Source: Nocardia otitidiscaviarum NBRC 14405 (lineage in GTDB: Bacteria > Actinomycetota > Actinomycetes > Mycobacteriales > Mycobacteriaceae). Taken from it: a stretch of DNA of 64,000 nucleotides. Position numbers and translations under genes: made by a program. Where the stretch lies: NCBI RefSeq assembly GCF_000308635.1, contig NZ_BAGD01000061.1:1-64000 (forward strand), in the 5' to 3' direction. Below the pieces are notes generated by a model, which worked only from the letters and a program-made list of their open reading frames with translations, ran no database searches and was not told the origin of the DNA. Shown piece after piece: positions 1 to 8,802 of this stretch. Position 1 is the stretch's first letter, and each line of letters starts with the position of its first letter.

Positions 1-503
1 CGGCCGCCCGCGCGCTGTTCCTCCCGGGGCTGGAGGCGCTGCTCGACGGTGACGATCCGCCGATCCTGGCGACCGAACTGGCCGCGGGCAACGGCGTCTG
101 CACCGCGTCCGGACTGGCCACCCTCTACGGGGCGCTGGCCGACGGCGGCATGGTGAACGGCCGCCGCTATCTCTCCCCGCAGACCGTCAAGGCGCTGTGC
201 AAGGTGGAGAGCTACCGGCTCGACCACGCCCTGTTCTACATCCCGATGCTGTGGCGGATGGGCTACCACTCGCTGCCCATGCCGGGTGCGCGCGCGGGCT
301 TCGGGCATATCGGACTGGGCGGCTCCTTCGGCTGGGCCGACCCGCGCTCGGGTCTCTCGGTCGGCTTCGTGCACAACCGGCTCGGCGTGGGCACCCTCAG
401 CGCCGACCAGTTGGCCTCGGCCTGGGTGCTGCCGCTGGCGGTGCGCGGCGCACGGGCCGCCGCCCGGCGCGCGATCCCGAGCACCACTCGCCGCGCCGCC
501 TGA
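1..503 (+). CDS. Serine hydrolase of the beta-lactamase/esterase class, C-terminal part
   Basis: The frame is open from the left edge (first full codon at base 3) to TGA at 501-503, so only about the last 166 residues are present. The visible part has the pattern of the C-terminal half of serine beta-lactamase-like esterases: an ELAAGNGVCTASGLA stretch, a variable loop, then GFGHIGLGGSFGWADP with HIGLGGS in the place of the third motif near the active site, followed by a beta-strand with GFVHNRLG. The catalytic Ser-x-x-Lys motif would lie outside the window. Family members are hydrolases or esterases, often of unknown substrate; I cannot choose between lipase-like and penicillin-binding-like roles. 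Confidence 0.75.
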   Translation, partial: AARALFLPGLEALLDGDDPPILATELAAGNGVCTASGLATLYGALADGGMVNGRRYLSPQTVKALCKVESYRLDHALFYIPMLWRMGYHSLPMPGARAGFGHIGLGGSFGWADPRSGLSVGFVHNRLGVGTLSADQLASAWVLPLAVRGARAAARRAIPSTTRRAA

Positions 504-590
504 GCGCGGCGCGCCGGTCCGGACCGGCGACGCCCGCCGCGACCGTTCCGGGACTCGCGATTCCCCCTGCGCCTACGGGTCCCGGAGCCC

Positions 591-622
591 GCACCCCCCG
601 CGCCCGAACCCGCGGGGGGTGC
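591..622 (+). terminator. Hairpin terminator after the serine hydrolase gene
   Basis: A perfect 12-bp stem, GCACCCCCCGCG at 591-602 and its complement at 611-622, closes an 8-base loop. No long T-run follows, as is common for actinobacterial terminators. It lies between the hydrolase stop and the dnaE1 promoter. Confidence 0.6.
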
Positions 623-746
623 ACATTCTCGGCGGAAATCCATGCGTAGCGGCGGTTTCCGTGATCTCCACCACGACACGCCGCGCGGCACGCCGTATCA
701 CCAGTCGCGACGTGTGGCGGAGTCAAAACCTGTCGGAGGGGACGCT

Positions 747-752
747 TAGTAT
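747..752 (+). promoter_or_regulatory. -10 box of dnaE1 (leaderless)
   Basis: TAGTAT matches the actinobacterial TANNNT -10 consensus and ends 6 bases before the dnaE1 GTG, so transcription would begin at or next to the start codon. No convincing -35 box is visible. Confidence 0.45.
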
Positions 753-758
753 GTCTGC

Positions 759-3700
759 GTGTCAGCCTCGTCGGGTTCCTTCGTGCATCTCCACAACCAC
801 ACCGAGTACTCGATGCTCGACGGCGCGGCGAAGATCACGCCACTGTTCAAGGAAGCGCATCGCCTCGGCATGTCCGCTGTCGGCATGACCGACCACGGCA
901 ATATGTACGGCGCGTCGGAGTTCTACAACACCGCCGTCAAACAGGGCATCAAGCCGATCATCGGTATCGAGGCGTACATCGCGCCCGAATCCCGCTTCAA
1001 CACCAAGCGCGTGCAGTGGGGCGATCCGTCGCAGAAGAGCGACGACGTTTCCGGTTCGGGCGCCTACACCCATATGACCATGGTCGCGGAGAACGCGACC
1101 GGTCTGCGCAACCTGTTCAAGCTGTCGTCGCTGGCCTCCATCGAGGGTCAGCTCGGCAAGTGGGCGCGGATGGACGCCGAGATCATCGCCGAGCACGCCG
1201 CGGGCATCATCGCCACCACCGGGTGCCCCTCCGGCGAGGTGCAGACCCGGCTGCGCCTCGGCCAGGAGCGCGAGGCGCTGGAGGCCGCGGCCAAATGGCA
1301 GGAGATCTTCGGCCCGGAGAACTTCTTCCTCGAGATCATGGACCACGGCCTGTCCATCGAGCGCCGGGTGCGCGAGGGCCTGCTCATGGTGGGCGAGAAA
1401 CTGGGCATTCCGCCGCTGGCCACCAACGACTGCCACTACGTGCACGAGTCCGACTCGGCCAACCACGAGGCGCTGCTGTGCATTCAGACCGGCAAGACGC
1501 TCTCGGATCCGACCCGCTTCAAATTCGACGGCTCCGGCTACTACCTCAAGTCGGCCGACGAGATGCGTGCCCTCTGGGATGCCGAAGTGCCCGGGGCCTG
1601 CGACAACACGGTGCTCATCGGCGAGCGGGTGCAGTCCTACGAGGAGGTCTGGGCGCACCGCGACCGGATGCCGGTCTTCCCGGTGCCCGAGGGCGAGACG
1701 CAGGCCAGCTGGCTGCACAAGGAGGTCATGCGCGGCCTGGAGTGGCGCTTCCCGAACGGGGTGCCGCAGGAATACGTCGACCGCGCGAAGTTCGAGCTCG
1801 ACGTCATCATCCAGATGGGCTTCCCGGCCTACTTCCTGGTGGTCGGCGACCTCATCAAGTACGCCCGCTCGGTCGGCATCTACGTCGGCCCGGGTCGTGG
1901 TTCGGCGGCGGGCTCGCTGGTCGCCTTCGCCATGGGCATCACGAATATCGACCCCATCCCGCACGGGCTGCTGTTCGAGCGCTTCCTCAATCCGGAGCGC
2001 GTGTCCATGCCCGATATCGATATCGACTTCGACGATCGCCGTCGCGGTGAGATGGTCCGCTACGCCACCGAGAAGTGGGGCAGCGACAAGGTCGCCCAGG
2101 TGATCACCTTCGGCACCATTAAGACCAAGGCCGCGCTGAAGGACTCCGCGCGCGTCCAGTTCGGCCAGCCCGGCTTCGCCATCGCCGACCAGATCTCCAA
2201 GGCGCTGCCGCCGCCGATCATGGCCAAGGACATTCCGCTCGCGGGCATCATGGATCCCGAGCACGAGCGGTACAAGGAGGCCGCCGAGGTCCGGGAGCTC
2301 ATCAACACCAACCCGGACGTCAACAAGATCTACGAGACCGCGCGCGGCCTCGAGGGCCTGATCCGTAACGCCGGTGTGCACGCCTGCGCGGTCATCATGT
2401 CCAGCGAGCCGCTCACCGACGCCATCCCGGTGTGGAAGCGCCCCCAGGACGGGGCCATCATCACCGGTTGGGACTACCCCAGCTGCGAGGCCATCGGCCT
2501 GCTGAAGATGGACTTCCTGGGCCTGCGCAACCTCACCGTCATCGGTGACGCCCTGGAGAACATCAAGGCCAACCGCGGTATCGACATCGACCTCGACACC
2601 CTGGCGCTGGAGGACACGGCCACCTACGAACTCCTCGCCCGCGGCGACACCCTCGGCGTCTTCCAGCTCGACGGCGGGGCCATGCGCGATCTGCTGCGGC
2701 GCATGCAGCCCACCGGCTTCGAGGACATCGTGGCCGTGCTGGCGCTGTACCGTCCCGGCCCCATGGGCATGAACGCCCACAACGACTACGCCGACCGCAA
2801 GAACGGGCGGCAAGAGGTCAAACCCATCCATCCGGAGCTCGAGGAGCCCCTGAAGGATATTCTGCGCGATACCTACGGCCTGATCGTGTATCAGGAGCAG
2901 ATCATGCAGATCGCGCAGAAGGTGGCCGGGTACTCGCTCGGTCGAGCCGATATTCTGCGCCGCGCCATGGGCAAGAAGAAGGCCGAGGTGCTCGAGGCCG
3001 AGTTCGAGGGCTTCGAGAAGGGCATGCTGGAGAACGGCTTCAGCAAGCCCGCCATCAAGGCGCTGTGGGACACGATTCTCCCGTTCGCCGGTTACGCGTT
3101 CAACAAATCGCACGCCGCGGGTTACGGTCTGGTGTCCTTCTGGACCGCTTACCTCAAGGCCAACTATCCCGCCGAGTACATGGCCGGTCTGCTCACCTCC
3201 GTCGGTGACGACAAGGACAAGGCCGCTGTCTACCTGGCCGACTGCCGCCGCCTGGGCATCCAGGTGCTGCCGCCGGACGTCAACGAGTCCGAGATGGAAT
3301 TCGCCTCGGTGGGCAACGACATTCGCTTCGGCCTGGGCGCGGTGCGCAATGTCGGCGCGAACGTGGTGGCCTCGATCATCGCCGCGCGCAAGGAGAAGTC
3401 GAAGTTCACCGATTTCTCCGACTACCTCAACAAGATCGATGCCATCGCCTGCACCAAGAAGGTCACCGAATCGCTGATCAAGGCGGGTGCTTTCGACTCC
3501 CTCGGGCATCCGCGCAAGGGCCTGCTGGTGGTGCACTCCGATGCCATCGACGCGGTGATGTCCACCAAGAAGGCCGAGGCCATGGGCCAGTTCGACCTCT
3601 TCGGCGGACTCGACGACGGCGACGACTCGGTGGCCAGCGTCTTCAATGTGAAGGTGCCCGACGAGGAGTGGGAGACCAAGCACAAACTCGCCCTGGAGCG

Positions 3701-4310
3701 GGAGATGCTGGGCCTGTACGTGTCCGGGCATCCGCTCAACGGCGTCGAACACGTGCTCGCGGCGCAGTCGGACACCCAGATCCCGGCCATTCTGGAGGGT
3801 GAGGTCAAGGACGGCGCGCAGGTCACCATCGGCGGCATCTTCGCCAATGTCACCCGCCGCGTGAACAAGAACGGCCTGCCCTGGGCGTCGGCGCAACTGG
3901 AGGATCTCACCGGTGGTATCGAGGTGTTGTTCTTCCCGCAGTCCTATTCGGTCTTCGGCATGGATGTCACCGAGGACGCCATCGTGCTGGTGAAGGCGCG
4001 CGTCTCCGCCCGCGACGACCGGGTCTCGCTCATCGCCAACGACCTGGTGGTGCCGGATCTGTCGGCCATCGGCGTGGAGAAGCCGCTGTCGGTGACCATT
4101 CCGACCCGCCTGTGCACGCCGGAGAAGATCGGCAAGCTCAAGCGCGTGCTGACCAGCCATCCGGGCACCGCCGACGTGCATATCCGCCACGTCGGCTCCC
4201 GCGACCGCACCACGGTGCTGAAAGTGGCGGACAATCTGCGGGTTTCGCCGTCCTCGGCACTCATGGGCGATCTCAAGGCGCTGCTGGGTCCGGGCTGCCT
4301 GACCGGCTGA
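759..4310 (+). CDS. dnaE1: DNA polymerase III alpha subunit DnaE1
   Basis: Replicative DNA polymerase III alpha subunit, 1183 aa, close to the length of mycobacterial DnaE1. The PHP domain starts at once with [13 protein letters not shown] (residues 10-22); in mycobacteria this domain is the proofreading exonuclease. The polymerase catalytic aspartates lie in [11 protein letters not shown] (from residue 418). [10 protein letters not shown], the NKSHAAGYG segment, a helix-hairpin-helix region and a C-terminal OB-fold region ([15 protein letters not shown]) follow in normal order. The GTG at 759 is preferred. The ATG at 751 is in another frame, and a TAGTAT box ends 6 bases upstream, which suggests a leaderless mRNA. 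The GGAGGGG at 735-741 lies too far away (17 bases) to be a good ribosome site. The gene ends just before a convergent porin gene. Confidence 0.97.
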   Translation: MSASSGSFVHLHNHTEYSMLDGAAKITPLFKEAHRLGMSAVGMTDHGNMYGASEFYNTAVKQGIKPIIGIEAYIAPESRFNTKRVQWGDPSQKSDDVSGSGAYTHMTMVAENATGLRNLFKLSSLASIEGQLGKWARMDAEIIAEHAAGIIATTGCPSGEVQTRLRLGQEREALEAAAKWQEIFGPENFFLEIMDHGLSIERRVREGLLMVGEKLGIPPLATNDCHYVHESDSANHEALLCIQTGKTLSDPTRFKFDGSGYYLKSADEMRALWDAEVPGACDNTVLIGERVQSYEEVWAHRDRMPVFPVPEGETQASWLHKEVMRGLEWRFPNGVPQEYVDRAKFELDVIIQMGFPAYFLVVGDLIKYARSVGIYVGPGRGSAAGSLVAFAMGITNIDPIPHGLLFERFLNPERVSMPDIDIDFDDRRRGEMVRYATEKWGSDKVAQVITFGTIKTKAALKDSARVQFGQPGFAIADQISKALPPPIMAKDIPLAGIMDPEHERYKEAAEVRELINTNPDVNKIYETARGLEGLIRNAGVHACAVIMSSEPLTDAIPVWKRPQDGAIITGWDYPSCEAIGLLKMDFLGLRNLTVIGDALENIKANRGIDIDLDTLALEDTATYELLARGDTLGVFQLDGGAMRDLLRRMQPTGFEDIVAVLALYRPGPMGMNAHNDYADRKNGRQEVKPIHPELEEPLKDILRDTYGLIVYQEQIMQIAQKVAGYSLGRADILRRAMGKKKAEVLEAEFEGFEKGMLENGFSKPAIKALWDTILPFAGYAFNKSHAAGYGLVSFWTAYLKANYPAEYMAGLLTSVGDDKDKAAVYLADCRRLGIQVLPPDVNESEMEFASVGNDIRFGLGAVRNVGANVVASIIAARKEKSKFTDFSDYLNKIDAIACTKKVTESLIKAGAFDSLGHPRKGLLVVHSDAIDAVMSTKKAEAMGQFDLFGGLDDGDDSVASVFNVKVPDEEWETKHKLALEREMLGLYVSGHPLNGVEHVLAAQSDTQIPAILEGEVKDGAQVTIGGIFANVTRRVNKNGLPWASAQLEDLTGGIEVLFFPQSYSVFGMDVTEDAIVLVKARVSARDDRVSLIANDLVVPDLSAIGVEKPLSVTIPTRLCTPEKIGKLKRVLTSHPGTADVHIRHVGSRDRTTVLKVADNLRVSPSSALMGDLKALLGPGCLTG

Positions 4311-4331
4311 TCGGCCTATCGGTCCGGCCGG

Positions 4332-4976
4332 TCACAGCCAGGTGGGGTCGCCGAACACCCCGCCGGAGTCGTCCACCAGCGTCGAGGTCACCTGCATGTA
4401 CGAGTAGCTGCGGATACTGACCGGACCGGTGCAGCTGTTGACGATGATGTGGAAGTCCCGGGTGATGGCCCACGCGGTATCGCCCGGGACGACCTGCTTC
4501 TCGGTGAGCTTCACCTCCTTGACCTCGCCGGGGGCGAGGGTGGCGGTGAGCACCGGGGCCACATAGGTCTGAATGCCGGTCTGGCCGTTGAGGTAGGGGA
4601 TCGGGTTGGTGCCGCCGGTGCCGACATCGGGCAGGACATCGTCGGGGTAGATGCTCGAATTGAGCCCCAGCGCACCGTTGTTCAGATTCACCGCGCAGCC
4701 GACGTGGTATCCGGCGACCAGCGTGCCCGTGGCCCCGCCGTCGATGCGGCCGTAGACGGTATTGCTGACCAGTGCCTCACGGGTGGTGCCCACCTGGTTC
4801 AGCGGCGGAATCCGATGTACCGACTCGTCCTTGTGCCCGACGGTGAAACTGCCGATCGGTGAGGCGAATACCCGCTCGTGCGGGGGCAGGGCTTGGATGT
4901 CGGCCCGCGCCACGGGGGCGCCGAGGACCGCGCTGACGGTCAGAGCGAAACAGATGATCCCTGAGCGTGCGACCAC
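4332..4976 (-). CDS. MspA-family porin (secreted, outer mycomembrane)
   Basis: Secreted protein of about 214 aa. A short basic N-terminus is followed by a hydrophobic stretch and an AxA-type cleavage site (VLGAPVARA). The mature part has features of MspA porins: GTLVAGYHVGCAVNLN in the middle, alternating strands, and a C-terminal CTGPVSIRSYSYMQVTS segment ending FGDPTWL. MspA-family proteins form water-filled channels in the mycolic-acid outer membrane; nocardial members are known (NfpA/NfpB). Two starts are possible, TTG at 4985 or GTG at 4976. I choose GTG because TACTTT (minus strand, 4989-4984) ends 7 bases before it. The gene is convergent with dnaE1 and has no obvious partner gene. Family assignment is from pattern recognition only. 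Confidence 0.75.
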   Translation of the reverse strand: MVARSGIICFALTVSAVLGAPVARADIQALPPHERVFASPIGSFTVGHKDESVHRIPPLNQVGTTREALVSNTVYGRIDGGATGTLVAGYHVGCAVNLNNGALGLNSSIYPDDVLPDVGTGGTNPIPYLNGQTGIQTYVAPVLTATLAPGEVKEVKLTEKQVVPGDTAWAITRDFHIIVNSCTGPVSIRSYSYMQVTSTLVDDSGGVFGDPTWL

Positions 4977-5043
4977 CCCACGCAAAGTAGTAGCCGAACG
5001 GTATCAAGCCAGGTAGGACACGCTGACCGGGGTGGAATCGTAA

Positions 5044-5259
5044 TCAGCCGCGGGCGCGGCCCACCAGCCAGCGAATGCTCGCGACAGTGGCAGCGGTGAG
5101 GACCGCGAGTTGGAGCGATCCGGTGATGAGGGCGAGGACCAGGCCGATCATCAGGGCGGCGGCGAGGGCCTCGAGTTTGTACACCGGCCAGGCCGAGCCC
5201 GCGATATCCACGGTCGCGCCGTGGGAGCGCGCCATTCGCGTCGGGTGAACCACTGCCAT
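5044..5259 (-). CDS. Small membrane protein, 71 aa
   Basis: ATG at 5259 gives a 71-aa protein: a polar N-terminus with [10 protein letters not shown], the stretch [13 protein letters not shown], then a hydrophobic hairpin of two short segments ([10 protein letters not shown] and [11 protein letters not shown]) before a basic RWLVGRARG end. This predicts an integral membrane protein with both ends on one side. TACCCT (minus strand, 5271-5266) ends 6 bases before the ATG, so the mRNA may be leaderless. It is divergent from the nitroreductase-like gene, with 85 bases between the starts. Function unknown. Confidence 0.6.
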   Translation of the reverse strand: MAVVHPTRMARSHGATVDIAGSAWPVYKLEALAAALMIGLVLALITGSLQLAVLTAATVASIRWLVGRARG

Positions 5260-5344
5260 GTGCTCAGGGTACCCGGCGGTGAAAGTTCGGCCAAGCGAAC
5301 TTCTTGTCGGGAACATAACAGGACCACCGGCTGTTTGCTCGTGC

Positions 5345-5779
5345 ATGCCACTAACCGGAGAGTACGAACCCAGCACATCCGATTGGGCCCGTGAACAGGC
5401 CGAGAAGTATGAGGCATCCGACGGGGCCGAGGCCAACACCATGCAGGGCAAGCCCATCGTCCTGCTGACCACGCGGGGCGCGAAGTCCGGCAAACTCCGT
5501 AAGACCCCGCTCATGCGGGTGGAACACAATGGTGAGTACGCGGTCGTCGCCTCGCTCGGCGGCGCACCGAAGCATCCCGTCTGGTACTGGAACATCAAGG
5601 CCGATCCGCACGTCGAATTGCGCGACGGCGCGGTGGTGAAGGATTACGACGCCCGTGAGGTCTTCGGTGACGAGCGGGAACAGTGGTGGCAGCGCGCCGC
5701 CGAGGTGTGGCCCGACTACAACGAGTACACCAAGAAGACCGACCGGGTGATCCCGGTCTTCGTGCTGACCCCGCGCTGA
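5345..5779 (+). CDS. Nitroreductase/deazaflavin (F420)-dependent oxidoreductase family protein, Rv1558-like
   Basis: 144 aa. The sequence runs [40 protein letters not shown] and [10 protein letters not shown], the signature of the Ddn/Rv1558 family, whose members bind coenzyme F420 or menaquinone-like substrates in a split-barrel fold. It closely follows my memory of Rv1558, which also sits just upstream of ilvA in M. tuberculosis. ATG at 5345 gives the family N-terminus (MPLTGEY...) and is preferred to upstream in-frame codons. The physiological substrate is unknown. The short gap to ilvA (143 bases) contains the ilvA promoter. Confidence 0.88.
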   Translation: MPLTGEYEPSTSDWAREQAEKYEASDGAEANTMQGKPIVLLTTRGAKSGKLRKTPLMRVEHNGEYAVVASLGGAPKHPVWYWNIKADPHVELRDGAVVKDYDAREVFGDEREQWWQRAAEVWPDYNEYTKKTDRVIPVFVLTPR

Positions 5780-5909
5780 GCGGACACTCGCGCATTCCTC
5801 GACGGCCGCCCGGGTGCGTGGACCACGCCGCCCGGGCGGTTTGTCGTTTCCCGGCGGTGATCGCGCGCACTTGGGACCGGTCGCCGAAATCTCGTCGCGA
5901 CCTGCCCGC

Positions 5910-5915
5910 TAGCAT
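5910..5915 (+). promoter_or_regulatory. -10 box of ilvA (leaderless)
   Basis: TAGCAT ends 7 bases before GTG 5923. The box itself contains the start of an in-frame ATG (5914), which is probably a decoy start inside the promoter. Confidence 0.45.
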
Positions 5916-5922
5916 GGGTCGG

Positions 5923-7278
5923 GTGTCGAATCCGCTCGAAGTCGCAGAGAAAGTGTCCACGCCGCCGCCCGCATTGACGGCGGACGAGATCGATGCTGCC
6001 GCGAAGCGAATTTCCGACATTATCGAGCCGACGCCGTTGCAGCGGATCGCGCGGCTGTCGGCGGCGACGGGTGCCGAGGTCTACCTCAAGCGTGAGGATC
6101 TCACGGCGGTGCGCTCCTACAAACTGCGCGGCGCCTACAACCTGATCGTCCAGTTGACCGCCGCCGAACGCCGGGCGGGCGTGGTCACCGCCAGCGCCGG
6201 AAATCACGCCCAGGGTGTGGCCTTCGCGTGCCGGGCCATGGGTATCTCGGGTCGCATCTACGTTCCGACCACCACGCCGAAGCAGAAGCGCGACCGCATC
6301 CGCGTGCACGGCGGCGAATACGTCGATCTCATCGCCGTCGGCGACACCTACGACGCCGCCGCGGCCGCCGCGGCCGTCGATGTGGAGCGCACCGGCGCGA
6401 CCATGGTTCCCCCCTTCGACGATCCGCGCACCGCGGCTGGGCAGGGCACCATCGCCGCCGAATTCCTGGAGCAACTGGGCAGCGCCCCCGATCTGGTGAT
6501 CGTGCCGGTGGGCGGCGGCGGCTGCCTCGCCGGTGTCGGCACCTATCTGCGGGAGCGGTCGCCGAGCACCGCGATCCTGGGGGTGGAACCGTCCGGGGCC
6601 GCCTCCATGACCGCCGCGATGGTGGCGGGCGGCCCGGTCACCCTGCCCGAGATCGATCCCTTCGTGGACGGGGCGGCGGTGCGCCGTATCGGCGCGGTGC
6701 CGTATCAGGCGGTGTCGCGGTTCGGCGGCCGGGTGCGTTCGCATGCCTCGCTGCCACTGCTCACCACCACCGAATCCCTGCCCGGCGCAGGGCATTTCCG
6801 CATGATGCAGGTCGACGAGGGCGCCATCTGCACCACCATGCTGGAGCTGTACCAGAACGAGGGCATCGTGGCCGAACCGGCCGGGGCGCTGTCGGTCTCG
6901 GCGCTGTCGGTCGTCGACATCGAACCCGGGTCCACGGTGGTGTGCCTGCTTTCGGGCGGCAACAACGACGTGTCGCGCTACGGCGAGGTGATCGAGCGAT
7001 CGCTGGTGCACCAGGGGCTGAAACACTATTTCCTGGTGGACTTCCCGCAGGAGCCGGGGGCGCTGCGGCGTTTTCTGGACGAGGTGCTCGGCCCGGAGGA
7101 CGACATCACCCTGTTCGAATACGTCAAGCGCAACAACCGGGAGACCGGTGCGGCGCTGGTCGGCATCGAACTGGGCGCTCCCGACGCGCTGGGGCCGCTG
7201 CTCAAGCGCATGGAGGCATCGCCCATCCAGGGTGAGCGGCTGGAGCCGGGCTCACCCGCCTACCGCTACCTCACCTGA
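5923..7278 (+). CDS. ilvA: Threonine ammonia-lyase (threonine deaminase) IlvA
   Basis: PLP-dependent enzyme that converts threonine to 2-oxobutanoate, the first step of isoleucine synthesis. From GTG 5923 it has 451 aa. The PLP lysine is in VRSYKLRGAY (Lys67), the substrate loop is SAGNHAQG, and the phosphate-binding glycine loop is VPVGGGG. A single C-terminal ACT-like regulatory domain begins near LKHYFLVDFPQEPGALRRF and ends EPGSPAYRYL, as in M. tuberculosis IlvA. The ATG at 5914 overlaps the TAGCAT -10 box, so I place the start at GTG 5923 (MSNPLEVAEK). Regulation is probably by isoleucine feedback through the ACT-like domain, known for the family. A hairpin follows the stop. Confidence 0.95.
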   Translation: MSNPLEVAEKVSTPPPALTADEIDAAAKRISDIIEPTPLQRIARLSAATGAEVYLKREDLTAVRSYKLRGAYNLIVQLTAAERRAGVVTASAGNHAQGVAFACRAMGISGRIYVPTTTPKQKRDRIRVHGGEYVDLIAVGDTYDAAAAAAAVDVERTGATMVPPFDDPRTAAGQGTIAAEFLEQLGSAPDLVIVPVGGGGCLAGVGTYLRERSPSTAILGVEPSGAASMTAAMVAGGPVTLPEIDPFVDGAAVRRIGAVPYQAVSRFGGRVRSHASLPLLTTTESLPGAGHFRMMQVDEGAICTTMLELYQNEGIVAEPAGALSVSALSVVDIEPGSTVVCLLSGGNNDVSRYGEVIERSLVHQGLKHYFLVDFPQEPGALRRFLDEVLGPEDDITLFEYVKRNNRETGAALVGIELGAPDALGPLLKRMEASPIQGERLEPGSPAYRYLT

Positions 7279-7302
7279 GCCCCACCCGAATTCGAACGTC
7301 GA

Positions 7303-7330
7303 GGCCCCGAGTCGATCACGGCTCGGGGCC
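7303..7330 (+). terminator. Intrinsic-type terminator after ilvA
   Basis: Nine-bp perfect arms, GGCCCCGAG at 7303-7311 and CTCGGGGCC at 7322-7330, with a 10-base loop, followed by GTCTCTTT. It lies 25 bases after the ilvA stop. Confidence 0.7.
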
Positions 7331-7509
7331 GTCTCTTTCCGGTCGGCTCTTTTCCGGTTCGCCGCGCGGCGGGCGGCGGCGTATCGCAGAATGTAGGCCG
7401 TCATTCCCGGGGGATTGTCACGGGGTTAACGGGGGTTCGGGGGCGTCGCGATGATTCGAGTAGTCGACTACGCACGAAACCGAACGTCCTGGGCGGGAGG
7501 ATACGTTCC

Positions 7510-8718
7510 ATGAAACGGCTCGTAGTGTGCTGTGACGGCACCTGGAAGGCCGAGTCCGACGACACGGTCTCCAATATCGTGAAAATCGCGCAGACAGTGC
7601 GCATCACCGGTACCGACAAGAGCGGGAGCACCGTTGGCCAGCGGGTGTTCTACGTCTCCGGTCCCGGTGCCGGGGGATTCACCTCGGATCGGCTGCTGGG
7701 CGGGGCGTTCGGACTCGGCCTGGAGGCCAATCTGTGGTCGGCGTACTGGCAGGTGGCGCTGAACTGGAAGCCGGGCGACGAGATATACATCTTCGGGTTC
7801 AGCCGCGGCGCGTACACCGCGCGCAGTCTCGCCGGAATGATCACGCGGCTGGGCATTCTCACCGATGAGGCCATGATCTGCGGTAAGTACCGCGATGCCC
7901 AGCGCATCTACAAGCAGCGCAAGAAGCATATCGACGATCCGGATCCGCCCGAGTGGGAACGCTTTCGGAAGCGCTACGCGTATCCGGAACGACCGAAGAT
8001 CAACTTCCTGGGCGTGTTCGATACCGTTGGGGCCATGGGCATTCCGGGTGTCACCGCCTGGCGGCACCGCTTCCACGATGTGCGGCTGTCCAGTGTGGTG
8101 CACTGCGCCCGCCAGGCTCTCGCCATCGACGAACGCCGCCGCGCCTTCGAACCGTGCCTGTGGGAGATCCCCGTCGAACTGGGCGAGAAGTATCGCCGCA
8201 CCGACCGTGTGAAACAGGTCTGGTTCGAGGGCGTGCACAGCGATATCGGCGGCGGCTACCCCGAATGCGGCCTCTCCGACACCACCCTGCACTGGATGAT
8301 CCGCGAGGCCGAGGCCGAGGGCCTGGAATTCGACCACGACCGGCTGCGCTCCCTCATGAGCCACTGCGTCCCCGTCGAGCACCACAAACGTCACGACTCC
8401 CTGGGCCTGGGCTTCCGCATCCTGAACTACGTCCGCCTGGTCCGGAAATGGCGCACGCCCCGCTTCTACTGGGACTCCTGGCGCAAACTCCTGCACCACA
8501 CCGACCGGAGTGTCTACTTCGCCTCCACGGTCCGCATCCGCGACGGCTACACCCCCGGCAATCTGCGCCGCTGGCTGCTCGAACACGGTGGCGCAGCGAA
8601 CACGATTCCGGCGGATCTGGTCGAACCCATCGACCTACCGCCCGCCCCGGCGCCGACCTACACCGCGAACGGCGACACCGCCGACCGCGGAGCGGAGAAA
8701 CTACCTGCACCGGCTTGA
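7510..8718 (+). CDS. DUF2235-type alpha/beta hydrolase (Tle1-like phospholipase domain)
   Basis: 402 aa. It opens with KRLVVCCDGTWK and has VFYVSGPGAGG, then IFGFSRGAYTARSLAGMI with nucleophile Ser98, then NFLGVFDTVGAMG and VHSDIGGGYPE, the ordered motifs of the DUF2235 domain. In proteobacteria this domain occurs in type VI secretion phospholipase effectors (Tle1), but it is also widespread as a stand-alone protein of unknown role. No signal peptide and no secretion partners are visible here. ATG 7510 has a GGGAGG ribosome site at 7496-7501. It is convergent with treY and occupies the place where treZ lies in M. tuberculosis. Probable cytoplasmic hydrolase of unknown substrate. Confidence 0.8.
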   Translation: MKRLVVCCDGTWKAESDDTVSNIVKIAQTVRITGTDKSGSTVGQRVFYVSGPGAGGFTSDRLLGGAFGLGLEANLWSAYWQVALNWKPGDEIYIFGFSRGAYTARSLAGMITRLGILTDEAMICGKYRDAQRIYKQRKKHIDDPDPPEWERFRKRYAYPERPKINFLGVFDTVGAMGIPGVTAWRHRFHDVRLSSVVHCARQALAIDERRRAFEPCLWEIPVELGEKYRRTDRVKQVWFEGVHSDIGGGYPECGLSDTTLHWMIREAEAEGLEFDHDRLRSLMSHCVPVEHHKRHDSLGLGFRILNYVRLVRKWRTPRFYWDSWRKLLHHTDRSVYFASTVRIRDGYTPGNLRRWLLEHGGAANTIPADLVEPIDLPPAPAPTYTANGDTADRGAEKLPAPA

Positions 8719-8732
8719 CCGAGCGATGGCAG

Positions 8733-8749
8733 GGCACCCTGACGGTGCC
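8733..8749. terminator. Small hairpin between convergent DUF2235 and treY genes
   Basis: GGCACC (8733-8738) and GGTGCC (8744-8749) close a 5-base loop in the 84-base gap between two convergent stops. The stem is short, so the assignment is weak. Confidence 0.3.
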
Positions 8750-8802
8750 GTCCGAGGTCGCCCGTGGTACTCGAACAGTCCCTCCTCGGCCCAGCCTGTA
8801 CG

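Noticed and set aside
751..758. ATG at 751 as the start of dnaE1
   Set aside because: It is out of frame with the polymerase; the frame-compatible start is GTG 759.
762..4190. Open frame of 1142 codons on the minus strand opposite dnaE1
   Set aside because: It mirrors the codon structure of dnaE1, its product is a His/Leu/Gly/Val-rich string without any domain, and it has no ribosome site. dnaE1 is unmistakable.
4300..4334. Inverted repeat TGACCGGC / GCCGGTCA across the end of dnaE1
   Set aside because: The 19-base loop and overlap with two stop codons make it a weak terminator candidate; such short GC repeats are frequent by chance here.
5914..5922. ATG at 5914 as the ilvA start
   Set aside because: The ATG lies partly inside the TAGCAT -10 box, so it would not be in the mRNA; GTG 5923 fits the 7-base spacing. 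This rejection is tentative.
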